Shown here: positions 53,443 through 64,000 of the stretch, piece after piece | How the letters are laid out: each line of letters starts with the position of its first letter | Numbering within the stretch: position 1 is the first letter of the stretch | Assembly (NCBI GenBank): GCA_030267565.1 | Contig: BRXU01000003.1 | Span: 8,008,501 to 8,072,500 of the forward strand | DNA from: Pleodorina starrii | Taxonomy: Eukaryota; Chlorophyta; Chlorophyceae; Chlamydomonadales; Volvocaceae | Length of the DNA stretch: 64,000 nucleotides | Reading direction: 5' to 3' | The notes under the pieces: model-generated | Database searches by the model: none | Seen by the model: only the letters and a program-made list of their open reading frames with translations | Told to the model about the DNA's origin: nothing | Program-made: the position numbers and the translations under genes

Positions 53443-54410
53443 ACCCCGTGACCAGCTGGCATGCGCGGGCCCTGCACCGCATCCCAACCGAGCCGTTCAA
53501 TCGACCTAACTCGCCAGGCCAACGCCCCTTGATGTCAGGAACGAGTCTGCAAGGTTTGGCTCCGAGGTTTTGACGGCGTGCGTGTTGTTCCCAGATTGCG
53601 AGTCGATGCACACAGCCCGCCCGCCCCCGCCCGCCTGCCCCCACCTGACGGCCCCCGTGACCAGCTGGCATGCGCGGGCCCTGCACCGTATCCCAACCGA
53701 GCCGTTCAATCGACCTAACTCGCCAGGCCAACGCCCCTTGATGTCAGGAACGAGTCTGCAAGGTTTGGCTCCGAGGTTTTGACGGCGTGCGTGTTGTTCC
53801 CAGGTTGCGAGTCGATGCACACAAACCGCCCGCCCCCGCCCGCCTGCCCCCACCTGACGGCCCCCGTGACCAGCTGGCATGCGCGGGCCCTGCACCGCAT
53901 CCCTCTCGAGCCGTGCGACCGCCCCATTGCGCCAGGGCCTCGCCCCTTGATGTCAGGAACGAGTCTGCAAGGTTTGGTGCCGAGGTTTTGACGGCGTGCG
54001 TGCCGTTCCCAGGTTGCGAGTCAACGCACACAAACCGCCCGCCCCCGCCCGCCTGCCCCCACCTGACGGCCCCCGTGACCAGCTGGCATGCGCGGGCCCT
54101 GCACCGCATCCCTCTCGAGCCGTGCAACCGACCCATTGCGCCAGGGCCACGCCCCTTGCCGTCAGGAACGGATATGCAAAATTTGGCGCTGAGGGTTTGA
54201 CGGCGTGCGTGTTGTTCCCAGGTTGCGAGTCAACGCACACAGCCCGCCCGCCCCCGCTGTACGGCCCCAGCTGGCATGCGCGGGCCCTGCACCGCATCCC
54301 TCCCGAGCCGTGTAACCGACCCAACGCGCCAGGGCCACGCCCCTTGCTGTCAGGAACGTATCTGCAAGATTTGGCGCCGAGGTTTTGAGGGCGTGCGTGT
54401 CGTCCCCTGG
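53443..54410 (+). repeat. 209-bp tandem satellite
   Basis: CCCGTGACCAGCTGGCATGC recurs at 53445, 53654, 53863 and 54072, an exact 209-bp period, with a shortened fifth copy from about 54262. Units differ by a few substitutions. Confidence 0.9.
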
Positions 54411-54589
54411 TTGCGAGTCGATGCACACAGCCCACCCGCCCCCGCCCTGAAAGGGGGAGGACGACACGGAGGCAGCTGGCAGGCTCACAGACAGCTGGAG
54501 ACCCCACGCCAATTCCGTGTGCCCTTTCCCCCTCGCCCTGGGGGAGCGGGCCCGCCCCGGGGCCACTGGCCCCCCCGACACTGGGGTGC

Positions 54590-55110
54590 AACCCGGCAGC
54601 GACCCGACGACAAGCACGGAGCCCCACACCGAATCCCGACGGGACCGCAGGTGGGAAGCCCGCTCGCTATCGCAGCAGACGCGCCCGCAAACGGTGGCTG
54701 GACCCACACTTGAACCCCGTCCACAGGGAGTCCCGGCCCTGGACCCGTAAGACCCGGGCCGCAAACGGACGCGCCCGCAACCGGCGCCCAGACCCCGACC
54801 CCGTACCCGAACCCGGTAAGGGCAGATCTCCCCCCGGACACCGGACACACAACCCGCTCCTCGCCCCAGACAGGCGTGCCTGCAACTGGCGCCCAGACCT
54901 ACACCCGAACCCGGTCAGGGCTGATCCCCCCAACTCCGGACCCGCAGCCCGCACCCCCAGACAGACGCGCCTGCAACGGGCGGCCGGACCCGAACCCGAA
55001 TACCGTCAGGCAATCCCCGGACCCCGGATACGCAAGCCGCTCCCCCAGACAGACGCGGTCGCAACCAGCACCCAGACCCGCTACGACAAGACCCGGCGCC
55101 CAGAGAGCCT
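54590..55110 (-). repeat. Minisatellite inverted relative to 51003-51320
   Basis: Units of roughly 90-110 bp contain CAACTGGCGCCCAGACC and GAACCCGG. The reverse complement occurs at 51003-51320 (GTCTGGGCGCCAGTTGC, CGGGTTCGGGTG-like words). The two satellites are thus bracketed by inverted blocks inside the CACTA-like element. Confidence 0.7.
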
Positions 55111-56514
55111 TGGGGACATGTTATGCATAGACAAGGCATGAATAAAACGCGACATGGCAGGCGGATGCTGCGTGCAGGGCACTAATAGCTCCGTCCCCAG
55201 CTTTTAGGCTACTAGCCCTGAGCCAGTTTTGGCGCCCAGGGAAGCCCGGCGCGCCGCGTGAGAGACAACAATGTACAACTAATGATTCATATGACACTAG
55301 CATGGGTTGTCGACCCTGTCCCTGCCCCTGCTTGACACGCGCCACTGGAATGGTGCCATCTTTCCCGTTCCGGCCAGCGCTTGCCTACCATCCAATATAA
55401 TCCTCCTTACATTGTATCGGAAGCGTTTCAAATACTGCCTTATTCATTAGTGCAGAGGGCACGACGCGAAGTTGCAGTTGTTTCGGTTCGATTTACAACG
55501 TCGCAAGAAAAAAGCCGACTTGACCGGAACGTAAGCGAGGAAATTTGTTGTTTGCCTTGCAGAGGTGCATCCAGTATTGTCAGAGGCCACTTTCGCACCG
55601 CCTGGCGCCTGACGCCCGAAGCGCGTACGGCATCCATGCTCGGGCTGGCTTGATGCAAACCAATCGGAACTGCTACGTTTTATACGCTGGCATATATAAA
55701 AAATATTGTAATAAACAATAGAGCTACTGCTTTACTAGATACCTTGCGTGTGTGCGATGTTTTGACCGCGGTAACAACCAGTCAGCCAGTCACCTTGGCA
55801 GTCCAGACACCCTCACCGAGTTCGATACAATGCTGATAATGGTGCAAGGTCATGCTCAAGGTAAGGCACGAGTCGTTAGCGTTGACAGCGGGCCCGGTTA
55901 CTGCTTGTGTTGGCACCACACGGACGTTTACCCAACGAGCATGGGCAGCAACGAGGAACTAGTTGCAAAAGTAAGTTAAAGTATTGGCGATGCAGAGGAC
56001 GTCTAGCCTGTATCGGAACTGTTATGTTCAGTGTTCCACTCCATGCTCAATGTGCTGACCATGTATGGCGAATAGCTAAACCTCATTCTGTTGTTCATCA
56101 CACCTCGCAGGCTGCACGTTCAGGCTGGTGCAAATGCTCGGACGGCCTGGGTGGCGAGCAGCTTGGAGCTAGCGGCCTGGCGTGGGCTCCCTGGACATGG
56201 CGCGCCGTCGTGGCTGGCACGTCGTGGCGCTAGCGGCCGGGAGAGGACTTGGCTGGAGTCAGCGGCTCGCACAAATGCTCTTCCAAGTGAGTACAGCCGC
56301 CGCCAAGTGGATTTTTAGCCTTAGGGTAGTTCAGTTCACGGTTTGGCACCCGAGCTGAAAGGAACTCATCGCATACGGTGGTTTTTACCGCCTTGTAACT
56401 CTGGACATGGTTCTATGCGTATGTTTGCCCAGTATGGGAGCCGTATGAGAGCCGTATGGGGGCCGTATCGGCCCAAATCGCGACCGTACGGGCTGTACCC
56501 TTCATAGAGATCTA

Positions 56515-56665
56515 CGGCTCTTTGTGGCGAATCAGGAAGATTCATGGCGCTCTTCATGGCGTGGTTAATGGCAGATCGGGAACCCTTCATAGGGCTCTTT
56601 GTGGCGAATCAGGAAGATTCATGGCGCTCTTCATGGCGTGGTTAATGGCAGATCGGGAACCCTTC
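56515..56665 (+). repeat. Tandem duplication of a 72-75 bp subterminal block
   Basis: CTTTGTGGCGAATCAGGAAG followed by ATTCATGGCGCTCTTCATGG occurs twice in a row (near 56518 and 56590). It is part of the CTTCATGGC-rich right subterminal region. Confidence 0.8.
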
Positions 56666-56999
56666 ATAGCGTCCTTTGTAACGTCCCAGGAAGGTTCATG
56701 GCGCTCTTCATGGCGCCCCATGAACGCTCTTAATGAATCCGTCCGCATGGCAAACGTTCCCATGAAGCACGCCATGAAGCGCGCCATGAACCAGCCCATG
56801 AAGAGAAACCTGCCTCCGCCATGAACCCGCCATGAAGTGGCCATGAAGTAGTGGCGTTCCCAGAGTGATAGCCATTATGGATAGCTTTGGAGGGCTGTTA
56901 CTTCGCATGGAATGGGGCTAGATAGGGGGTCCCTAGAGCCTAGGCCCAAGCCGAGATGAGGCAGGACACCCCTGCCTCCATCCGTGCTGCACCCTGCAG

Positions 57000-58720
57000 G
57001 TTGCTGGCGCGGAGCATCGCGGACCAGTGCTACCCGGAGGACACCGCCAATGTCACTGCAAAGGGCTGCCCCCTTGATTCACACAGCATCTTCCATGCCA
57101 GTACCTCGACAAACATTTACCCCTTATGTCGTGCACAAAACGGTTTGAGACCGTTCTATTTAAGCTCAAATAGGGCCAACGGGCTGTGGGGGTTCAGGGA
57201 TGGAGCTACGCATGTGGAGAAACATGAAGGCCTTCGTCCGCTAGGAAGTGCTTGAGAGTTTGGGCACGTACCTGCCTTCCGATAGATGGATGGATATAGT
57301 GACAACAGTCTGCTCCCTTCACACACGCCAGGGGTGTTGGCCCGGCGTAGTGCTTTCTGTTACCATGACCTAACAATAATAGGTACCCAGCCGGGGTTGT
57401 CTGACCAGGACAACTTTTACGATACACCCAGGATACAACACTTTCTTTCTATGGGCGCTTCATTCGGCGCCCCTCGCTTCACACAACAGTCCGTGCGGTA
57501 GTATCACGTTGTTCTCAACCGCCCGCACGTCAGCCACGACGACTGTGCGTAACAAAGCCATCGATATTCGCCTCGTTACGAATGCAGTCCTTCGTTGTTT
57601 CGGCTAGTTTTCGGCGAGTCTTCCGCTGCTGCTGATGTACGTGCCCACGTGCAGTTGCTCCGGAACTTTGTCTACTGCCCCGGTTCGCTGCTGGACCAAG
57701 CCATCACCTGCCTGGCTGGAGACCACAGCCGCGGACAGCTGCTCGGCCAATGCAGCGTGCGTGTGGACTGACCGCTACCTCGGCGTGTGGGGTAGTGGTA
57801 ACGGGACCAATAATCCTGCCAGTATGAAGATGATGTGGGCTGTGGACAGCGCCATCTCCGGATCTGTCGGTTGGCTTAAGGGCCCCCACGACACGGATCT
57901 GTCGGACAGCCGTTACAACGAATCCGTGGTGATGTCGTTCAAGTACTGCGCGGCGAGGTATGTGCATACGTACCATACATGTGTGCGTGCGGGCGGGGCG
58001 GGCTTGCTTGGAGGTTGTCGGTTTTGTTGGGCGGTCGAATAATTGTGCTGCTGTGAAATGTTGCGCCCAGAATGCTCCGCGTACCCTACTCTGTCGGCTC
58101 GCAACCGTCTGCTGCTGCTGCTGGCTTGGCCCCAGACACCGGCCTTGTATGTTCTGCGGCCCCGCCCCTACAACAACATTCGTTCGGCTCGATGGATCCC
58201 ACCTACCATACATCCGTGCAATTCTGTGATACCCCGCGTATGTTTGTTCCAGGTGGACGATTAACGAGACTCTCCTTTCATCGCTGTACGACAGCTTCAG
58301 CGGGTGGCAAAAGGTAAGAGCGGCACTCATGGCTTGCCAGGACATGCAGGATACCTTGTTTGGTGCGGTGCAATACGTAGAAGATACATCCGTGCTGCCG
58401 ACTCCATATTACTTTTGACAAACATTAATGTTCCCGTGTTATTTGTTGGTTACCGCACGCAGGCTGCGTTCTCTGATTATCACGGCATGGAGACCTCTGC
58501 TGCGGCGCTGCTGTGGACAGCCGGTCAGGCCATCACCGGCACATGTGCGGCGGGCAAGCGTTTCACGGACTGGGCCTCCGTTTGCACCAACGCCACCAGC
58601 AAGCAGACGTGCCCAGACCGCCTCAACTCGGTGTCCTGCCGCTGGGACTCCATGTTCGGAGTGTGCAAGCCGACCAGACTCACAAATCTTGTACTCGTTG
58701 GTCATACGCGAAAAGAGACT
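57000..58720 (+). pseudogene. Broken copy of the Cys-rich surface protein gene
   Basis: Exon equivalents are 57000-57101, 57655-57957, 58253-58313 and 58463-~58682, each 90-95% like the intact copy at 59902-61714. Three lesions are visible. The donor after IFHAS is replaced by about 250 bp of unrelated sequence (57102-57375). A CTGG duplication in exon 4 (near 57717) makes it 303 instead of 299 bp and shifts the frame after ITCL. The last exon loses similarity after VCKPTRL (58682), so the Cys-rich end, Pro/Ser linker and GPI signal are gone. Introns keep their GT-AG ends elsewhere. It is a tandem duplicate that has decayed. Confidence 0.85.
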
Positions 58721-59901
58721 TACGATGCTTTTGCCTGGACATCCTACCACTTCGATACCATCATAGCGTTCTTTGCGGCGTGCTGTCAAAGTGTTAAAGA
58801 GTTTAAGTAAGGTGATACTGTATTGGTGGCTCGTCGGGTGAAGAGTCTCTCGTAACACCACAGACCACGCGTACTGCGGGTACGCGGCAGGACTGCCACA
58901 TCTTACGTCACCTTCACAGTTCGAGCCTGATTAATACATAAAATAATATTTGTGTAAAAGAAGCAAGAAGGAACGCTGTAATTGGCTGTTCGAACGTTGT
59001 CCACTAGTCGAGTGGGTTTGGTTGCCCACTCCAGTAGTGGACTCGAATTGTTAGGGTGAGCATCTTTTCCCGTAAAATTCGGATGGCCGGACCTGTCACA
59101 GGAGACAAGTGAAAGGTAACGGCAGAATATCGGTTGACTTTATTGTTTGTTGCTGTCATGAATTTGGCACAATAAAGTCACCTGACGCGCACCAGTGTAG
59201 GTTCGCAAGTCATTCGATGGGTAGGCACGGCGACTGGTCCGAGGCCTATCTAAGCTAGTAATGGAATGGGAAGGCGAGGTGACACGAGTAGAAGAACGAA
59301 AATATATTCGGACGCTAGGGCAGTACACGTGACATGGTGAACACCCTTGAGCGTGCGCGTTCCAACACGCTCCCGCCAGGCCATGCGAGGATCCTGAACC
59401 GACCTTAAGAAACGTTGACGAACGTGGAATGCGAGCTGTAGTGGGGCGAGCGAATGGCCAGCCCTATCGAATGAGAAGGGACAAGACCGACTGTAACAGT
59501 CAGCAATGCCCCGGGCTGGTGGCTCTGCTGAGACTGGAACAATCATGACTGTGCCATTAACGGACGCACACGCGATGAGCCGAAACTGGCAGCCCCCGGG
59601 AGTTACATGACAACGGAGTTCAGCCAAAGCCACACCACTCGGACCCACTGTCACCCTGGACACTCCCTGCACGCCACGCCTCCCTCCCACCCGGCGTGCC
59701 ACGGCATTGTGAGGCATGTCCTCACCGCACTCATACCCCAACCGTGCTGCCAAACCCCAAAGCCCTACGCAGTGCGACGCAGCAGTGGGGGACTGCCCCA
59801 ACCATCAACGTGCGCACACATCCTTCTGACCACCCACACATCCATCTGACAGCCGAGATGAGGCAGGACACCCCTTCCTCCATCCGTGCTGCACCCTGCA
59901 G

Positions 59902-61714
59902 GTTGCTGGCGCGGAGCATCGCGGACCAGTGCTACCCGGAGGACACCTCCAATGTCACTGCAAAGGGCTGCCCCCTTGATTCACACAGCATCTTCCATGC
60001 CAGTGTAAGCTGCTGCGGCGCGCGATTCCGTCCACAATAATAATAGGTACCCAGCCGGGGTTGTCTGACCAGGACAACTTTTATGATACACCCAGGATAC
60101 AACACTTTCTTTCTATGGGCGCTTCGGCGCCCCTCGCTTCACACAACAGTCCGTCCGGTAGTATCACGTTGTTCTCAACCGCCCGCACGTCAGCCACGAC
60201 GACTGTGCGTAACAAAGCCATCGATATTCGCCTCGTTTCGAATGCAGTGTTGCAGTCGTTCGTTGTTTCGGCTAGTTTTCGGCGAGTCTTCCGCTGCTGC
60301 TGATGTACGTGCCCACGTGCAGTTGCTCCGGAACTTTGTCTACTGCCCCGGTTCGCTGCTGGACCAAGCCATCACCTGCCTGGAGACCACAGCCGCGGAC
60401 AGCTGCTCGGCCAATGCAGCGTGCGTGTGGACTGACCGCTACCTCGGCATGTGGGGCAGTGGTAACGGGACCAATAATCCTGCCAGTATGAAGATGATGT
60501 GGGCTGTGAATAGCGCCATCTCCGGATCTGTCGGTTGGCTTAAGGGCCCCCACGACACGGATCTGTCGGACAACCGTTACAACGATTCCGTGGTGATGCC
60601 GTTCAAGTACTGCGCGGCGAGGTATGTGCATACGTACCATACATGTGTGCGTGCGGGCGGGGCGGGCTTGCTTGGAGGTTGTCGATTTTGTTGGGCGGTC
60701 GAATAAGTGTGCTGCTGTGAAATGTTGCACCCAGAATGCTCCGCGTACCCTACTCTGTCGGCTCGCAACCGTCTGCTGCTGCTGCTGTCTTGGCCCCAGA
60801 CACCGGCCTTGTATGTTCTGCGCGCGGCCCCGCCCCTACAACAAGCAACATTCGTTCGGCTCGATGGATCCCACCTACCATACATCCGTGCAATGCTGTG
60901 ATACATACCGGTATATGTATGTTTGTTCTAGGTGGACGATTAACGAGACTGCCCTTTCATCGCTGTACGACAGCTTCGGCGGGTGGCAAAAGGTAAGAGC
61001 GGCACTCATGGCTTGCCACCGCAGGGCATGCACGCAGGATACCTTGTTTGGTGCGGTGCAATACGTATAAGATACATGCGTGCTGCCGACCCCATATTAC
61101 TTTTGACAAACAATAATGTTCCCGTGTTATTTGTTGGTTACCGCACGCAGGCTGCGTTCTCTGATTATCACGGCATGGAGACCTCTGCTGCTGCGCTGCT
61201 GGGGACAGCCGGTCAGGCCATCACCGGCACATGTGAGGGGGGCAAGCGGCTCACGGACTGGGCCTCCGTTTGCACCAACGCCACCAGCAAGCAGACGTGC
61301 CCAGACCGCCTCAACTCGGTGTCCTGCAGCTGGGACTCCATGTTCGGAGTGTGCAAGCCGTTCAGACTCACTGCAAGCGACTCCATTCTGGACATGTACG
61401 ACGACAACGACGCATGGCTTGGATATATGGATTATGCCACGACGACCATGTGTCCGTACAACCGCACTGCTACAGCCTGCACCGCTGCGGGGACCACCTT
61501 CACCTATGATACCCCAACGCTCGAGTCCTTCAGCACGCTCAGGACCTCGTGGCACTACATCGACCCTGTTGCGCCGCCCAGCCCACGATCGTCGCCCAGC
61601 CCATTACCGTCGCCCGGCTCAGCGTCCGCGCTGCGGCTCGGGTGGGCGGCTGTCCTTCTGCAAGCCGTGATGTTTGCGTTGGCGGCTCGAACGGGTGCCG
61701 TTCTGGTAGCTTAA
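59902..61714 (+). CDS. Secreted Cys-rich, probably GPI-anchored surface protein (exons 3-6)
   Basis: Exons: 59902-60004, 60323-60621, 60932-60992 and 61151-61714 (TAA 61712-61714), all with canonical splice sites and an open frame. The protein part has RSIADQCYPEDTSNVTAKGC, YCPGSLLDQAITCLE, DSCSANAACVWTDRYLG, KYCAARWTINETALSSLYDS, DYHGMETSAAALL, WASVCTNATSKQTCPDRLN, CSWDSMFGVCKPFRL and CPYNRTATACTAAGTTF. Then come a Pro/Ser linker (PPSPRSSPSPLPSPGS) and a hydrophobic tail (WAAVLLQAVMFALAA) without a basic stop-transfer end, as in GPI signals. Many N-glycosylation sequons (NVT, NAT, NET, NRT). I do not recognise the family. The signal-peptide exons at 48528 and 48731 join in phase, giving 420 aa, but would need a ~11-kb intron; an unseen nearer first exon or a start at 59858 (MRQDTPSS..., no signal peptide) are alternatives. 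Confidence 0.75.
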
Positions 61715-64000
61715 ATGATTATAATATTTTCAGGTGATACGTGCGTATTACCGGTATGCCGGCGCAGTGATAGACTGAGAGAGGTAGCGCCCTATAGCAG
61801 TCAAAATGCCCTTAAGGTCACTAAAGGCTTCACATATGTACGCGACTAGCGACGTAACGAGGCAGGAGGGTCCGTTGTGTTGAAGTCAGCAAAGCGCCCG
61901 GCCCCTCCAGGGGCCGTATTGACTGCTACGACTTCTCTTCGTATATGAGTGTTGCTCACTCACAACACTCCCCCGTGAGCGACACTCCATAAGTCCTCAC
62001 GTTCTCCCCCAGGCTGCCTCGTCCCGGTCCCCCAGCCCTGGTCAACAGCCAGCGGGAATCGAACCTGTTGGTGTGTCTGTTGGTGAGGTTGGTGTAATTG
62101 GTAATCTGATCGATATAAAGTCAGCTGAGGCTGCATGTGCAGGGGTCCGTTCTGAACATTGGTCTACGCGTATGCACGCGCGCGAGGACAGCGACTGTCG
62201 GCCCGTTGCTATAATCCTTGGCCGCAATCATACATGATACTACCTATCAGAAATGGTTTCGCTGTAATGTTTCAGACCGGTTTCAGAATACTCATTTTCG
62301 TGGACGCAGCTACCGTACACGTCACGAGACCCTTTCTCGCTTCCTCCCGGAGGAAGAGTTTTTTCCATAGCTTAATGTATTTCCATCGGAGGAATAATCC
62401 TTCTCGTATCTTTGTTCATTTGCGCTGATTTCAGCCGATGGAGGACGTTGCAGCAGCGCGCGACTGCAACGTCCGTCCTGGTCGCAGATGTAGTTTGGAC
62501 ATTTATACGGTACCTCAGCATTTGGCTGCCCCCTTCAGCAAAATAATGGGGCCCGTGTGCGGAAGCTGACGCTGCGCGACAGCTTCCCGGCTATACCGTA
62601 CTCAGCGGAAACTGACAACGGAAAGGTCGGCTTCTACCCTCTTCTACCGTCGCATAGGTGACAGAACAATGCTACTGTCACGACCGATCGAATGTAGCAA
62701 ATCAACTGTTGCAGAGCATGCAATTTACGTTCCAGGTTACGACGGACGGCAATCCGCCGGGTAGCAGCTTTCAGCGTGCGATCGGTCGACACAGTGCCGA
62801 TCTGAGTGCGTGAGCTCTACCCGCCGGGGAATCAGCAGCGAGTTCCAGAGAGCCCAAGGACCACAAGCCAATCTTCTTGACATAACCTTCTTGACACAAT
62901 CTTCTTGACACAACTGTCTGCTGCTTATAGTCGCATCCGCGCGGATGAAGGGTTCCCCCAATTTGAGGGTATGGAGGAAGCGATGAGATGGGATCCCCCT
63001 CGTTTGGCGAAGATGCTTGAGCGCATCTGGGCCCAACGCAACTGTCCCCTTTGGCCGTTAATATCTCCCTTGTCCCTTCCTGCATGGGCGGCTTTTCTAC
63101 TGTCGTGCTTTTAGGCGTCTTTGTTCCCTTGGGCCCTCGGCTCGTACGGTATGGGTTTTTTGTTCATGAGAGGGGCACGCACCCCCAACCATGTCACAAA
63201 CACATACATCTAAGCACCTGCATCCGGCACTAACACGTGTACTGACGTATACTATGATACTCCCAGCCGATCTTACGGAGGTTGGGGACAAGCTTGTTTG
63301 CGTGGGACCGCCGCCTCGTCGCAAATAAAGGCGACCATCCGTAAGCGGTAACCCGATGTCGCTCGTGGTCTGGGCGGCGGTCGTGGACACTGGCGCGGCT
63401 TCTGCCCGCCTGCGCCGCCTTTGTCCCTTCCTCCCCGCCCTTCGCTTCGGTGGTGACATCATGACGTACTACGGCACAAACAGTGCGTTTCACCCTGTTG
63501 GGGGCTGGGGGCGCCCAGCGATTTGGTCAGTCGCTTCCCTTGACAGGCCATACCGACGCTCTTGGGATTTGGATGGCAGAAGGCTGGCAGGGATGCCCGC
63601 GCTTGGCTACTCCCCACTCATTGGTCTTTGGTCCATTGTGCCTCCATTGGGCCGCCCGCGGACGATTGGCCCTACGTCAGGCTGATCATGGCCCGGGTCG
63701 AGCCTCTGGCTGCCTGGCACCCTCCGGGTCGGTACCCTCCGGCGCGGGTCGGGCTTCTGCCTCACCGGTGTTTGTTGCCTTCTCTGGCAAGCACCCATTA
63801 CACCTCGGGGAGTGGGGGTCCCCTGTAACCTGCTGTAACACAGACAATTACTACTACCCAAACCTACATTTTCGGCCGCGTCTTCCTTCCCTTCTTTTTT
63901 TCAAGATAATTTTATCAACAGCTACCGGTGGGTCTTGCGGCAGCGGCGGTTTGTGCGGCCTCCAAAGGCCAAGGGCGTGCTCGATGCTCGCCAAAAACAT
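61715..64000. other. Right end of window, no gene recognised
   Basis: A B-box-like GGTTCGATTCC occurs on the minus strand at 62055-62065 without a convincing A box. An open frame at 63356-63685 (109 codons, starting MSLVVWAAVVDTGAASARL) has no family motif I can name. At 63920-64000 a CAG acceptor followed by an open stretch (YRWVLRQRRFVRPPKAKG) could be the start of an exon continuing beyond the window. Confidence 0.4.

Larger units (their letters stand above)
50240..56867. mobile_element. CACTA-like non-autonomous element, 6.6 kb, satellite-filled
   Basis: The ends CACTCTGGGAACG (50240) and its complement (ending 56867) form a perfect 13-bp TIR flanked by ATA at 50237-50239 and 56868-56870. 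TIRs starting CACT and 3-bp duplications are typical of the CACTA/EnSpm superfamily. So are subterminal short repeats: here CTTCATGGC words crowd both ends (50275-50340 and 56510-56860), mostly in opposite orientation at the two ends. The centre consists of three repeat blocks (51003-51320 with its inverse 54590-55110; 443-bp units; 209-bp units). No transposase ORF is seen. The element sits in what was probably intron 2 of the Cys-rich protein gene. Confidence 0.72.

Noticed and set aside
50974..53731. Recurring minus-strand open frames of 130-240 codons
   Set aside because: They recur identically in each 443-bp satellite unit and show no domain, signal or splice support.
59250..59801. 183-codon minus-strand open frame
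   Set aside because: No recognisable motif, no signal, no splice or context support, and it lies in the upstream region of a gene on the other strand.
62042..62110. tRNA or SINE on the minus strand at a perfect B box (GGTTCGATTCC)
   Set aside because: No A box at suitable distance and no cloverleaf; a single 11-base match is not enough.
63356..63828. Overlapping open frames of ~90-110 codons near the right end
   Set aside because: No motif recognised; GC-rich background makes such frames common here.
1..64000. CRISPR array, rRNA or bacterial operon structure
   Set aside because: Tandem repeats present are contiguous minisatellites without spacers, genes are spliced and monocistronic, and no rRNA-like sequence was seen.

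Overview
The window is nuclear DNA of a volvocine green alga, most probably Volvox carteri or a close relative. The evidence is three pherophorin loci with Pro/Ser-rich rods and many small GT-AG introns, GC-rich exons, a Kangaroo-like split-direct-repeat retroelement (a type first described in Volvox), and a very high load of nested transposons and minisatellites. I see no prokaryotic or organellar features.

Layout. 1-2390: composite long-inverted-repeat element carrying a scrap of Gypsy integrase. 2899-8580: a pherophorin locus in two pieces, signal peptide plus Pro-rich rod at 2899-3919 and the C-terminal domain exons at 6324-8580, with palindromes, a GCC-rich tract and a tRNA-like piece between. 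9068-10899: a non-autonomous Kangaroo-type element (A1-gag-B1-A2-B2). 10926-12626: one end of a repeat family whose near-identical inverted copy lies at 27441-29143. 14250-16135: 5'-truncated LINE on the minus strand. 17531-22489: an intact 8-exon pherophorin gene (838 aa predicted). 23946-39196: a four-level nest. A 1.49-kb TIR element is split by a chromodomain Gypsy element, which is itself split by a 4.35-kb minisatellite-rich element. Next to it lies a larger element with the same termini that encodes a C5-cytosine-methyltransferase-like domain fused to a Gypsy-type integrase and a PHD finger, and that element is in turn split by a second copy of the 1.49-kb element. 41277-45711: a second intact 8-exon pherophorin gene (596 aa predicted). 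48528-61714: a secreted, Cys-rich, probably GPI-anchored protein gene family. Its first two exons (48528-48861) are separated from the rest by a 6.6-kb CACTA-like element full of satellites, followed by a broken copy (57000-58720) and an intact set of downstream exons (59902-61714). 61715-64000: no gene recognised.

The host genes all encode secreted or cell-surface glycoproteins. Pherophorins build the extracellular matrix through a Hyp-rich rod between two Cys-rich domains, and the Cys-rich protein probably sits on the plasma membrane or in the matrix. The rest is transposon sequence.

The most unusual object is the methyltransferase-integrase element at 33769-39196. It has TGTCGG...CCGACA ends and no reverse transcriptase between its domains. 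Its short relative has a 10-bp TIR and a 4-bp target duplication. I read it as a Ginger-like DNA transposon (a cut-and-paste element using a Gypsy-type integrase) that has captured a DNA methyltransferase domain.
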